This document shows, piece by piece, positions 36,062 to 44,473 of a DNA stretch of 64,000 bases (positions within the stretch are counted from its first letter, which is position 1; the number at the start of each line of letters is the position of its first letter). Origin of the DNA: CAWIKY01 sp963836905 (lineage in GTDB: Bacteria > Pseudomonadota > Alphaproteobacteria > Caulobacterales > Hyphomonadaceae); NCBI GenBank assembly GCA_963836905.1, contig CAWIKY010000006.1:124001-188000 (forward strand), in the 5' to 3' direction. The position numbers were made by a program, and so were the translations under genes. Below the pieces are notes generated by a model, which ran no database searches, was not told where the DNA came from, and saw only the letters and a program-made list of their open reading frames with translations.

Positions 36062-37060
36062 GTGCCAACGACCTCTGCACAGCCCGGCCAACGCAATACG
36101 ATCTGCGATGTTGAGGGTATCCTCGTCGGCAATGCCCATGATGAGCGCGTCATGACGGGGGCAACCGTTATCGTGCCGCAAGATCGCGCCGTCTGCGCCG
36201 TTCATGTTGCGGGTGGCGGGCCCGGTACGCGCGAAACCGATGCGCTGAAGCTCGGAACGCTGGTCGATGCGGTCGATGCCGTGGTGCTGTCCGGCGGTTC
36301 GGTCTACGGCCTGGCCGCCGCCGATGGCGTGGCGTCCGCGCTTGGTGCTGAAGGCCGCGGCTTCGGCCTGGTCGAGCGGGCAGGCGTTCCGAAGAGCCCC
36401 GTGGTTCCTGCAGCAATCCTCTACGACCTGGCCAATGGCGGTGCAAAGGACTGGGCACGGACACCGCCATATCGCGATCTTGGGATGGCAGCCTTCGATG
36501 TGGCGAGCCGTGACCCGTCGCTTGGCGCTGCAGGGGCGGGGTTTGGCGCACGGGCCGGTGCGGTCAGGGGTGGGCTCGGCTCTGCAAGCATTGTCAGTCA
36601 TGACGGTTTCAGCGTCGGTGCGCTGGTCGCCGTCAACGCCTTCGGGTCGGTCACCGTGCCGGGCTCTTTGCACTTCTGGGCCGCACCCTATGAGCTGAAC
36701 GGTGAGTTTGGCGGGGCGGGTTTACCGACGAGGTTCAGCTTTGACCCGGAAGACTGGGGCGCGGCGAAGGTCAAATCGGCCCCGCGCGAGAACACCACGA
36801 TTGCCTGCATCGCGACCGATGCCGACTTGACCCCGTCCGAATGCCAGCGTCTGGCCGATATGGCCGTGGCGGGGCTGGCGCGTGCGATCCGCCCTGTCTT
36901 TGCACCGTTCGACGGGGATGTAGTGTTTGCACTCTCCACGGCGCGCAAGCCTCTAGGTTCGAACCGGCCGCTCGATCTGGCGCGGTTGGGTGAGCTGGCT
37001 GCGGGTACGCTTGCGCGGGCTGTGGCGCGCGGCGTCTGGCTGGCGGGCGATGCTGCGTGA
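36062..37060 (+). CDS. P1 family peptidase (DmpA/L-aminopeptidase-like)
   Basis: A 332-residue DmpA-fold hydrolase starting with GTG. NTICDVEGILVGNAHDERVM, VSGGSVYGLAAADGVASAL-like glycine-rich segment and GFSVGALVAVNAFGSV (region around the autocleavage point) match the P1/DmpA family, and a C-terminal ADMAVAGLARAIRPVFAPFDGD follows. Family members release N-terminal residues from small peptides or amides. The usual Gly-Ser nucleophile pair is not obvious at the expected spot, so activity is uncertain. Confidence 0.82.
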   Translation: MPTTSAQPGQRNTICDVEGILVGNAHDERVMTGATVIVPQDRAVCAVHVAGGGPGTRETDALKLGTLVDAVDAVVLSGGSVYGLAAADGVASALGAEGRGFGLVERAGVPKSPVVPAAILYDLANGGAKDWARTPPYRDLGMAAFDVASRDPSLGAAGAGFGARAGAVRGGLGSASIVSHDGFSVGALVAVNAFGSVTVPGSLHFWAAPYELNGEFGGAGLPTRFSFDPEDWGAAKVKSAPRENTTIACIATDADLTPSECQRLADMAVAGLARAIRPVFAPFDGDVVFALSTARKPLGSNRPLDLARLGELAAGTLARAVARGVWLAGDAA

Positions 37061-37120
37061 TTAATTGCGGTCCGGTGCTTGCAAGCGGGGCTCCACGGCG
37101 CTAACTACGCGCTTCCGGTC

Positions 37121-37197
37121 GGACTGGTAGCTCAGTTGGATAGAGTACTTGGCTACGAACCAAGGGGTCGGGGGTTCGAATCCTCCCCAGTCCGCCA
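37121..37197 (+). tRNA. tRNA-Arg (anticodon ACG)
   Basis: A 77-nt cloverleaf with CCA encoded. The acceptor arm GGACTGG pairs with CCAGTCC; the anticodon stem CTTGG/CCAAG encloses loop CTACGAA, giving anticodon ACG; the T arm GGGGG-TTCGAAT-CCTCC is standard. A stem-loop (CTGACC-TTTC-GGTCAG) lies at 37229-37244 and may help end transcription. Confidence 0.96.
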
Positions 37198-37320
37198 CTT
37201 TCCTGTTTTCTAGTGTTTCTCAAAGCCTCTGACCTTTCGGTCAGCGCTACGGCGCGTTTATCTTAAAACTTGCGCGAGTTGGCCGAAACGCCGTCGATAC
37301 CCCTCCAAACGCCCTCCAAA

Positions 37321-37365
37321 CGGCAAGACTTGCCGGTCATTTCTGCCGGTCGGCAAGATCTGCCG
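37321..37365. promoter_or_regulatory. Two palindromic CGGCA/TGCCG sites, candidate FlbD enhancers of the first flagellin gene
   Basis: CGGCAAGACTTGCCG (37321-37335) is a perfect palindrome around one base; CGGCAAGATCTGCCG (37351-37365) is nearly the same. The centres are 30 bp apart, about three helical turns. They lie 125-170 bp upstream of the predicted sigma-54 start site. Caulobacter flagellin enhancers (ftr) bound by FlbD have the same kind of CGGC/GCCG symmetry. The protein that binds is inferred. Confidence 0.6.
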
Positions 37366-37402
37366 GGTCGTTCATTCTTCCTTAAGCACGCTGGAAATTG
37401 CG

Positions 37403-37456
37403 TTAACCATTCCGGTTTCGCGGGCTGTTCGCAACCGGCTTTGAGCCCTTAACCAT
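37403..37456 (+). promoter_or_regulatory. Two TTAACCAT motifs, possible CtrA half-sites
   Basis: TTAACCAT occurs at 37403-37410 and again at 37449-37456. This octamer is a known CtrA-binding form in alphaproteobacteria. Both copies lie between the enhancer palindromes and the sigma-54 promoter. The sequence is short, so chance occurrence is possible. Confidence 0.35.
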
Positions 37457-37460
37457 CGCG

Positions 37461-37477
37461 ATGGCGCGGTCCTTGCC
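37461..37477 (+). promoter_or_regulatory. Sigma-54 promoter of the first flagellin gene
   Basis: ATGGCGCGGTCCTTGCC has GG at 37463-37464 and GC at 37475-37476 with 10 bp between, and TTGC at -12. The predicted start is near 37488, 80 nt before the flagellin ATG. Confidence 0.72.
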
Positions 37478-37568
37478 AATACCTGTCCGAGGCAAAATGC
37501 CTTGAGAGCAAAACGCTCGAAAGAAGCCCCGCCAATGGGGCCGACAGACCAGAATGGAGACCGCCAAA

Positions 37569-38397
37569 ATGGCTAGCGTAAACACAAACTACGGCGCCGC
37601 CGTCGCACTTCAGCAGCTTAACCGTACCTCGGCTCAGCTTGAAGTCACCCAGTCCCGGATCAATACCGGCCTGAAAGTTGCCTCCGCCAAGGATAATGGC
37701 GCAGTCTACGCCATTGCTCAGGGCCTGCGCTCCGATCTGGCAGGCTATAACGTCGTTCAGCAGTCGCTCGACCGTGTCGGTTCGACCGTCGATGTCGCTC
37801 TCGCCGGCGGCGAAGCTGTCTCCGATCTTCTGATCGAAATGAAGGAAAAGGCACTGGCTGCTTCCGACGAGACGCTGACCACGACCCAGCGCGCTGCTTT
37901 CAGCGAAGACTTCAAGGCTCTGCGTGACCAGATCAAGACCGTGGTGGACAACGCGTCCTTCAACGGTGTGAACCTGCTCAACGGTTCGCAGACCGGTGGT
38001 ATTTCGGCCATTGCCAATGCTGACGGAACCGCGAAGATCACCGTTGCAGATGAAGATATCTCGCTCAGCGGCTCGGTCATCACCCTGTCCGCCAGTGTCG
38101 ATATCGCCACGGCGACCACGGCAGCTGCCGCGATCACGGCCATCGAAACCTCGCTTGGCAACCTCAACCAGGCGCTCTCACGTCTCGGAACCGGGTCCAA
38201 GGCCGTGTCGGCTCAGGCAACCTTTGCCACCAAACTGGCAGACGTGACCGAAGCCGGTATCGGTAACCTGGTCGACGCCGATCTCGCCAAGGAAAGCGCA
38301 CGGCTTCAGTCCCTGCAGGTCAAGCAACAGCTTGGCGTTCAGGCTCTGTCGATCGCCAACTCCTCGGCCGGGCATCGCCCTGTCCTTCTTCCGATAG
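37569..38397 (+). CDS. Flagellin, one-base frameshift near 38366
   Basis: A flagellin with the N-terminal D0/D1 helix (NTNYGAAVALQQLNRTSAQL, INTGLKVASAKDNGAVYAI) and C-terminal helix (LVDADLAKESARLQSLQVKQ, LGVQALSIANSS). The read frame then ends in a non-flagellin tail stopping at 38447. Removing one G at 38366-38367 gives the usual alphaproteobacterial flagellin end SSPGIALSFFR with a stop at 38395-38397 and a 275-residue protein. Start at 38... upstream GGAGA supports the ATG at 37569 rather than 37554. It is headed by a sigma-54 promoter and followed by flaG and a second flagellin. Confidence 0.88.
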
Positions 38398-38412
38398 GAC
38401 CTCGAACGGAAA

Positions 38413-38436
38413 CCGGGCGCACAATGTTGCGCCCGG
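38413..38436 (+). terminator. Stem-loop after the first flagellin gene
   Basis: CCGGGCGCA and TGCGCCCGG form a perfect 9-bp stem with loop CAATGT, starting 15 bp after the corrected flagellin stop. No clear T-run follows, so it may stabilise the flagellin mRNA end rather than terminate. Under the uncorrected frame it would be coding, which further argues for the frameshift being artificial. Confidence 0.6.
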
Positions 38437-38490
38437 GATCCTCCTGATTGCAATCGGACGAAGCAGGAGCAAGGTTAGGGAGTTCATCCC

Positions 38491-38847
38491 ATGTCCAGTG
38501 AAACACTCATTCCCCCCGTCCCCGTCACGCCGACTGAGCGTGTCGAAAAGGCAGCCCCCGTGCCGCCCCCGGCGGCGACAGGCACCACCCGCGAACGCGA
38601 CGAACGGTTCCGCGAGAAGCAGCCGGAAGAACGCCGGGCCGACATTGTCCGCACCGTTACCGGCTTCAAGGACGCCTCGCGCGGCAAGCTCATCATCGAG
38701 GAAGACGAAGAGACGGGCCGGTATGTGCAGAAGATCGTCGATACTGACACCGGAGAGACCATCCGCCAGTTTCCCGACGAGGATTTCCTGAAAGTCGTGA
38801 AGTCGCTGGGCGATGCCTACGGGATATGGGTCGACCGCTATATCTGA
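38491..38847 (+). CDS. flaG: FlaG family protein
   Basis: A 118-residue protein. The N-terminal half is Pro/Glu/Arg-rich and probably flexible; the C-terminal half has LIIEEDEETGRYVQKIVD and TGETIRQFPDEDFLKVV, the FlaG signature. FlaG influences filament length in other bacteria. It lies between two flagellin genes. A short GGCG-TTTA-CGCC hairpin with downstream TTTT (38861-38880) may end its transcript. Confidence 0.85.
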   Translation: MSSETLIPPVPVTPTERVEKAAPVPPPAATGTTRERDERFREKQPEERRADIVRTVTGFKDASRGKLIIEEDEETGRYVQKIVDTDTGETIRQFPDEDFLKVVKSLGDAYGIWVDRYI

Positions 38848-38965
38848 CGTATTTACCAGACGGCGTTTACGCCTCGTTTTCTCCGTGCAAACGGATATTT
38901 AACCAAACCCCGTAATTCCTAGAGACCTATACGAGGGCCAGAACCGGCCCGCCGGGAGTTCTCGA

Positions 38966-39799
38966 ATGGTCAACAGCATTCATACAAATGCCGGCGCGAT
39001 GAGCGCGCTGCAGAATCTGAACCGGGCAAACCAGGAACTCGAGGTCACGCAGAACCGGGTTTCGTCCGGTTTCAAGGTGACCGGCGCCCGTGATAACTCC
39101 GCTGTCTTTGCAGTCGCGCAGAACATGCGCGGTGATGTATCTGCGCTGACCGCCGTGCGAACCAGTCTCGACCGCGCAAACTCTATCGCAGACGTCGCTC
39201 TGGCGGGCGGCGAGGCGATCTCCGATCTCTTGATCCAGATGCGAGAGAAGGCTCTCGGTGCAAAAGACCCCTCCATCGATGCGACCGCACGCGGGGCCTA
39301 TAACGAGAACTTCAACGCGCTCCTTCAACAAGTGAAGACAATCATCTCCACAGCGGAGTTTGACGGGGCGAACCTCCTCGACGGATCGTTGCCAGCCGGA
39401 ATCGCCTTCCTGGCAGACCTCGATGCCACGGAAACCCTGACCCTGCGCCCTGAAACAATGACGCTTTCCGGGTCCATCATTCTGGTGTCGGAACTTTCCA
39501 ACCTGACCACAGTCAGCGGCGCATCGGCAGCGCTGACCGCAATCGACACCAGCCTGAACAATGTGAACGCTGCCTTGGCCCGGCTCGGCTCGACCGCCAA
39601 CCGGATCGACAGCCATACGAATTTCGTCGGCAAGCTTGAAGACAGCCTGACAAAGGGCGTGGGCAATCTCGTGGATGCCGACCTTGCCAAGGAAAGTGCA
39701 CGGCTGCAGGCGCTTCAGGTCAAACAACAGCTTGGCGTTCAGGCGCTCTCGATCGCCAACCAGAATTCGCAGACCATCCTGTCTCTCTTCCAGGGATAG
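38966..39799 (+). CDS. Flagellin
   Basis: A 277-residue flagellin. VNSIHTNAGAMSALQNLNRA and RVSSGFKVTGARDNSAVFAV form the N-terminal helices; LVDADLAKESARLQALQVKQ, LGVQALSIANQNSQTILSLF form the C-terminal ones. It is intact and related to the frameshifted flagellin upstream, but ends in NSQTILSLFQG instead of SSPGIALSFFR. GGGAG precedes the ATG. No sigma-54 promoter was seen in the 118 bp upstream. Confidence 0.93.
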   Translation: MVNSIHTNAGAMSALQNLNRANQELEVTQNRVSSGFKVTGARDNSAVFAVAQNMRGDVSALTAVRTSLDRANSIADVALAGGEAISDLLIQMREKALGAKDPSIDATARGAYNENFNALLQQVKTIISTAEFDGANLLDGSLPAGIAFLADLDATETLTLRPETMTLSGSIILVSELSNLTTVSGASAALTAIDTSLNNVNAALARLGSTANRIDSHTNFVGKLEDSLTKGVGNLVDADLAKESARLQALQVKQQLGVQALSIANQNSQTILSLFQG

Positions 39800-39857
39800 A
39801 AGGTCTGCGCACATAATCAGCGATTGGAGATCTGGTCTTCACCTGTCGCTTGCAACT

Positions 39858-39889
39858 GACCCGGAGGTGCGAGCCTCCGGGTCATTTTT
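39858..39889 (+). terminator. Rho-independent terminator after the second flagellin gene
   Basis: GACCCGGAGG and CCTCCGGGTC form a perfect 10-bp stem with loop TGCGAG, followed by ATTTTT. It lies 59 bp after the flagellin stop and 17 bp before the convergent DUF2141 gene end. Confidence 0.9.
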
Positions 39890-39905
39890 GCGTCGTACGC
39901 GCCTG

Positions 39906-40340
39906 CTATTCGGTCTGGTAATCGAGCATTTTCACCGTGACCGACGCGCCCTCTGGCGTAACCTCGAAGCTCGTCTGGTCGAATGTCGGACTTGCGCGCA
40001 GGGTCTCGCCGTTGACCATCGCCCAACCCTCGGCGGGTCGGTAGTCATCCGTCAACGTCATGTCGTCATTACCGTCCTCATCATGCAGGACGGACAGCGA
40101 ATAGCGGCCCGGCGGGACATCATTGATATCGAACTGGTGTGTTCCGGCGGTGGGCGTCTTGAGCATCGCGCCGTATTCGCCTTCATTCTTGAGGTACTGC
40201 GCTTCTGTCTGAAGGCCCACATAGAGCGTGCCGGGCCGGGCCTCGACACCGGTGACGGTGACGCTGACGGTCGCCGCCTGCGCCGTCGCAGTCAGGGCCG
40301 CCACCGCACCGAGCGCGGAAAGGGTTTTGAGAAAGGTCAT
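39906..40340 (-). CDS. DUF2141 family exported protein
   Basis: A 144-residue protein with a signal peptide (FLKTLSALGAVAALTATAQA). The body VSVTVTGVEARPGTLYVGLQ, FDINDVPPGRYSLSVLHDEDGN(D)DMT and GWAM match DUF2141, a periplasmic or outer-surface beta-sandwich family of unknown role. It stands alone. Confidence 0.85.
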   Translation of the reverse strand: MTFLKTLSALGAVAALTATAQAATVSVTVTGVEARPGTLYVGLQTEAQYLKNEGEYGAMLKTPTAGTHQFDINDVPPGRYSLSVLHDEDGNDDMTLTDDYRPAEGWAMVNGETLRASPTFDQTSFEVTPEGASVTVKMLDYQTE

Positions 40341-40596
40341 CTTGCATCTCCTGAATCAGGCATAATCGCCAATAGCTTTGAAAAGCAAAGCATATGTACT
40401 TTGAAACACAAAGTGTGCGGCATGTCAAATGGAGGGGTGAGGTGCGAGTGTCCGTGACGCTTCAGCTCGCAAGTAACGAGGGTGAGGGCGGCGTTGCCGG
40501 CAATCCCGCAAGGCTGAGCCCAAGGCCCGCTCACGCAGGGGAGCCTCCCGAATTTGCACGGTTTAACTTGCGCCGCCAAGCGGGTATGTGGCGTTC

Positions 40597-41250
40597 ATGG
40601 ACGCTTCAACATTCGCACTCTTTTCGGCGGCTTTCGTCACCTTCTTCGTCCTGATCGACGCGGTAGGTGTTGCGCCCGTGTTCGCGACGCTGACGCAAGG
40701 CGGCGGCCCGGCCTATGCGCGCAAGATGGCGTTCAAGTCCGTCTTCGTCGCCACGGTCATCGTGTTTGCCTTTGCTTTCGGTGGCGCTTGGCTGCTTGAG
40801 AAACTGCACATCTCGATCGATGCGTTCCGGATGGCGGGCGGCGTGCTCTTGTTCCTCATTGCGCTCGACATGGTGTTTGAAAAACGCACGCAACGCCGTG
40901 AGAACCGCGCTGACGAAGTCATGTCCGACGAGCACATCGAAGGCCAGCTTGAAGACATTTCCGTCTTTCCCATCGGTATTCCGATGATTGCAGGTCCCGG
41001 CACGATCGCCACCGCCATGCTCTACATGACGAACGCCGAGGGCAATCTTGGCGAACAGCTGGCCGTTCTCGGAGCGATTGCTCTCAACATGGTGATCTGT
41101 CTGGTGATCTTCCTTGGGGCCGGACCGCTGATCCGCCTGATGGGTGAAAGCATTGCTGGTGCCCTGACCCGTATTCTGGGCGTCATCCTCGCAGCCTTGT
41201 CGATTCAGCTTCTGATCGACGGCATCAAGGGTGCATTCGTTCTGGGCTGA
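40597..41250 (+). CDS. MarC-family integral membrane protein
   Basis: About 217 residues with six hydrophobic segments. FVTFFVLIDAVGVAPVFATL, FRMAGGVLLFLIALDMVF, PIGIPMIAGPGTIATAMLYM and the C-terminal RILGVILAALSIQLLIDGIKG are MarC/UPF0056 hallmarks. Family function is unproven; the old link to multiple antibiotic resistance has not held up. A GTG three codons upstream (40588) is an alternative start. Confidence 0.9.
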   Translation: MDASTFALFSAAFVTFFVLIDAVGVAPVFATLTQGGGPAYARKMAFKSVFVATVIVFAFAFGGAWLLEKLHISIDAFRMAGGVLLFLIALDMVFEKRTQRRENRADEVMSDEHIEGQLEDISVFPIGIPMIAGPGTIATAMLYMTNAEGNLGEQLAVLGAIALNMVICLVIFLGAGPLIRLMGESIAGALTRILGVILAALSIQLLIDGIKGAFVLG

Positions 41251-41270
41251 GCGCTGTCTGCGGTCAGCCG

Positions 41271-42038
41271 TCAGGCTTCATCGACACCGCCGACCTGTCT
41301 GCGCCGCCGGATCAGCCAGGCAACGCCGCGAAGGTCGCTCAACGCAGCATAAAGGCGTCCGAAATTGGTGTAGTTCGAGCGTCCGTGAACCCGCCCGCGA
41401 TGCGTCACATCGATATATTCGACGCTGTGCCCGTCAGCGCGCATCAAGGCCGGCATGTAGCGGTGCATGTGATCGAAATAAGGGAGCCGGAGGAAGGCCT
41501 CGCGCTTGAACACCTTGATCCCGCAGCCGCTGTCATCGCAGCCATCGCGCAACAGGCGCTGGCGGATGCGGTTGGCAAAGCGTGAGCCAAACTTTTTCCA
41601 GCCGCTGTCCTGCCGGCCAACGCGCCGCCCCATCACCATTGAAAGTTCCGCCGGTGCGTCCTTGCGGGTCAGCGCGCGAAAAAGAGCCGGAAGGTCTGCC
41701 GGATCGTTCTGCCCGTCACCGTCGAGTGTGCCGATCACCGGTGCACGCGCTGCAAGAACCCCTGTCCGGATAGCGCGGCTCTGACCGGCATTCCGGCGGT
41801 GCATGAGGAGGCGAAGCGCAGGAAGCTCCTTGCGGGCGGCAAGCAGTTCAAACCGGGTTTCGTCGGTGCTGGAATCGTCAACGAACAGCATTTCGAAGGC
41901 GCGGCCCTCCAGAACGGACGCTATCTCGCGCGCGAGCGCAACCGCGTTGCCCTCTTCATTGTGGACCGGCACCACGACACTGAATTCCACGGCTTGCGGC
42001 AAGGACCGACCCTCCAGGCTTTTACCAGCGATCCCCAT
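41271..42038 (-). CDS. Family 2 glycosyltransferase (dolichyl-phosphate mannosyltransferase-like)
   Basis: A 255-residue GT-A enzyme: FSVVVPVHNEEGNAVALA, EMLFVDDSSTDET, NAGQSRAIRTGVLAARA and the metal motif TLDGDGQNDPADLP, then GCGIKVFKREAFLRLPYFD. Such enzymes pass a sugar from a nucleotide or to a lipid carrier. No C-terminal GtrA-like membrane segments are present. It is the last gene of the apparent carA-VOC-GT2 run, 8 bp after the VOC gene. Confidence 0.9.
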   Translation of the reverse strand: MGIAGKSLEGRSLPQAVEFSVVVPVHNEEGNAVALAREIASVLEGRAFEMLFVDDSSTDETRFELLAARKELPALRLLMHRRNAGQSRAIRTGVLAARAPVIGTLDGDGQNDPADLPALFRALTRKDAPAELSMVMGRRVGRQDSGWKKFGSRFANRIRQRLLRDGCDDSGCGIKVFKREAFLRLPYFDHMHRYMPALMRADGHSVEYIDVTHRGRVHGRSNYTNFGRLYAALSDLRGVAWLIRRRRQVGGVDEA

Positions 42039-42046
42039 AGACCGTT

Positions 42047-42598
42047 TCAGCCGCCGCTGGAACCGTCGCGGTCATTTGCCGGTCGCAACTGATAGACTTC
42101 AAGAATGTGTCCGCTCGGCGCCTGCAGATAAAGGTTCCAGGACAAGCCCGTTGGCGACAGTCCGAGAGGCTTGATGACGGCGCCAGCTTTCGCGGCGCGT
42201 TCATGGAGCGCGTCAATCTCCGTTGATGTATGAACCAGCACGACGCCGCCGATTCCAGTCGGCGAACGGTTGATTTCCAGATCGGGAAAGCCCGTTTCGG
42301 AAATTTCCAGCAGGCCGATCCCTGTTCCGGAACTGGACATCAATTGTGCGAAACGCACCGTTGCTGCCTCAGTCCACCCAAGCGCGGCATTCTCCGAAAC
42401 GGGCAAGGTCCTGGCGTCCATGATCAGGTCATAGCCCATGACGTCCTGCCAGAAGGCGATGGATGGCTGGAGATCGGAAACGACCAGTGTCGAACGCTCA
42501 AAGCGGACCTCAGGCCGTTCGTCGGCCAGGACAGGCGGCGAAGCGATTGCCAGCAAGCACACCAGAAAGGCAAAACGGTTCAGGACCGGAAGTTTCAT
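42047..42598 (-). CDS. Exported VOC-family (glyoxalase/bleomycin resistance-like) protein
   Basis: About 183 residues. A signal peptide (NRFAFLVCLLAIASPPVLA) precedes a VOC fold with FERSTLVVSDLQPSIAFWQD, MGYDLIMD and a C-terminal SGHILEVYQLRP carrying a metal-ligand Glu. The export signal is unusual for VOC proteins but known in some. Start at 42598, 10 bp after carA, so it is likely in the same transcript. Function unknown. Confidence 0.83.
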   Translation of the reverse strand: MKLPVLNRFAFLVCLLAIASPPVLADERPEVRFERSTLVVSDLQPSIAFWQDVMGYDLIMDARTLPVSENAALGWTEAATVRFAQLMSSSGTGIGLLEISETGFPDLEINRSPTGIGGVVLVHTSTEIDALHERAAKAGAVIKPLGLSPTGLSWNLYLQAPSGHILEVYQLRPANDRDGSSGG

Positions 42599-42608
42599 AA
42601 AGAGCCTC

Positions 42609-43799
42609 TCAAACACTGGCTGTTGCTGTCTGACGCATCAGGCCTGCAAAGCGTTCGAAAAGATAGAAGCTATCCTGCGGACCGGGGGAGGCTTCCGGGT
42701 GGTGCTGCACGGATATGACCGGCTTTCCGTCAACCACCAGACCGCAATTGGTCCCGTCGAAAAGGGATTTGTGGCTCTCGCTGACACCGGCAGGCAGGCT
42801 TGATCCGTCCACCGCGAAGCCGTGATTTATCGACACGATCTCGACCTTGCCGGTCGTGTAATCCATCACCGGATGGTTTGCGCCGTGATGGCCCTGCGCC
42901 ATCTTTACCGTCCGGGCGCCAAGGCTCAGCGCCAGGAGCTGGTGACCAAGGCAGATACCGAGCAGCGGCACGCCCGCCCCGAGAAGCGTCGTGATGACCG
43001 GTTTTGCATGGGATGCGGTTGCGGCCGGGTCACCGGGCCCGTTCGACAGAACGACACCATCGGGTTTCATCGCCAGAATGTCAGCGGCAGATGTCGTGGG
43101 CGGGACTATGCTCGCCCGTGCTCCGATCTGCGAAAGATTGCGCAGAATGTTCTTCTTCACGCCGTAATCGATGACAACGACGTTGAACTCCGGCGTGGCA
43201 AGATCGCCATAGCCGGACCCGCCGACCCAGTTCATCTGCACGTTTTCGAACGGCTCGCGGCTCGCGACCTGCGGGGTGAGGTCCACGCCCACCAGACCCG
43301 CCCAGTCAGCGATCCCGCAGCGTGCCGCGGCGAGGTCTATGTGGCCGTCCGGTGCATGCACAACTGCAGCCTTGACCGCGCCGCGCGTTCGGACCAGTCG
43401 GGTCAGCGCCCGCGTGTCGAGGCCGCAGACGCCGACAATACCGCGCATGGAGAGCCAGGCATCGAAATGATCTACCGCGCGCCAGTTCGCTGGCGGTGTA
43501 ATCTCGCTGCGGAAGACAGCGCCGGCAGCCGCGCGGACTGCGTAGTGGCTGCTTTCCTCCAGATCGTCCGCATTGGCACCGGTATTGCCGATATGCGGAA
43601 ACGTGAAGGCCACGATCTGCCCGGCATAGGACGGATCGGTGAGGATCTCCTGATACCCGGTCATCGCGGTGTTGAAGCAGATCTCCGCAACCGCCTGGCC
43701 GGGCGCTCCGCAGCCCGTAGCTGCAAAGACATGACCGGTTTCCAGAACGAGCGCACCGGTCGCACTTAATGTCCCTTGATCAGATGACGGCTGTGTCAT
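42609..43799 (-). CDS. carA: Carbamoyl-phosphate synthase small subunit
   Basis: A 396-residue glutaminase subunit feeding ammonia to CarB for arginine and pyrimidine synthesis. GALVLETGHVFAATGCGAPG, FNTAMTGYQEILTDPSYAGQ and CGLDTRALTRLVR define the N-terminal domain. The class I amidotransferase domain has GICLGHQLLALSLGA (catalytic Cys) and HHPEASPGP (His/Glu). The start at 43799 replaces a frame open 33 codons further. It is divergent from a GatB/YqeY-like gene, an arrangement common in alphaproteobacteria. carB is not in this window. Confidence 0.95.
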   Translation of the reverse strand: MTQPSSDQGTLSATGALVLETGHVFAATGCGAPGQAVAEICFNTAMTGYQEILTDPSYAGQIVAFTFPHIGNTGANADDLEESSHYAVRAAAGAVFRSEITPPANWRAVDHFDAWLSMRGIVGVCGLDTRALTRLVRTRGAVKAAVVHAPDGHIDLAAARCGIADWAGLVGVDLTPQVASREPFENVQMNWVGGSGYGDLATPEFNVVVIDYGVKKNILRNLSQIGARASIVPPTTSAADILAMKPDGVVLSNGPGDPAATASHAKPVITTLLGAGVPLLGICLGHQLLALSLGARTVKMAQGHHGANHPVMDYTTGKVEIVSINHGFAVDGSSLPAGVSESHKSLFDGTNCGLVVDGKPVISVQHHPEASPGPQDSFYLFERFAGLMRQTATASV

Positions 43800-43947
43800 A
43801 TGTGACGCTTCCTTGTCGATAGAGCGGCAAAACCGGAACGGCGCGCAAACAAACGAGCGAGGCCTAGTCAGGTGGTTCGCTTGCGTCAAGCCAAACAACC
43901 GTCACGGATTTGTCCTTCCGGCAATGAAACTGAAACACTCGCAAAGC

Positions 43948-44445
43948 ATGACATCCCGTATGGCAGTCGCAAACCTACAGACATCCGGACTTCGTGACCG
44001 GCTCACAAACGACCTGGAACGGGTCGAGGCCACCGACGAACACGGCGTCAAGGCCGCAACACTCCGTCTCGTGATGTGCGCGGTACACGACCGTGACGCC
44101 ATGGCCCGCGCAAGCGATCAGTGCTCCGGCTGCGACGAAACGGCAATCAGAAGCGTCCTGACTCTGATGGCCCGCCAGCGTCAGATGTCGGCGGACGAGT
44201 ACGAATTGGCCGGCAAGATCGATATGGCTGACCGGGAACGCGAAGAACTTGAAATTATCGAGGCCTACCTGCCAGCAGGCATTTCAGGTAAGAACCTGGA
44301 AGCAGCCGTTGCCGAAGTGGTCGGCGATCTGGACGCCAGTGGTCTGAAAGACCTTGGCAAGTGCATGGGCGAACTGAAAGCCCGCTTCCCCGGCATGATC
44401 GACCCGGCCAAGGCAGGCCCCGCGGTCAAGGCAGCGCTGCGCTAG
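43948..44445 (+). CDS. GatB/YqeY domain protein
   Basis: About 165 residues. LRDRLTNDLERVEATDEHGV, AATLRLVMCAVHDRD, QRQMSADEYELAGKIDMADREREELEIIEAYLP and the C-terminal LGKCMGELKARFPGMIDPAKAGPAVKAALR match YqeY, related to the tail domain of the amidotransferase subunit GatB. Divergence from carA is the usual position; dnaG and rpoD, which often follow, are absent. The start is not clear: ATGs at 43924, 43948 and 43960 are possible and none has a strong ribosome site. Confidence 0.87.
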   Translation: MTSRMAVANLQTSGLRDRLTNDLERVEATDEHGVKAATLRLVMCAVHDRDAMARASDQCSGCDETAIRSVLTLMARQRQMSADEYELAGKIDMADREREELEIIEAYLPAGISGKNLEAAVAEVVGDLDASGLKDLGKCMGELKARFPGMIDPAKAGPAVKAALR

Positions 44446-44473
44446 GCAGGTCCGTGCGCCATTGCGGCAATCG

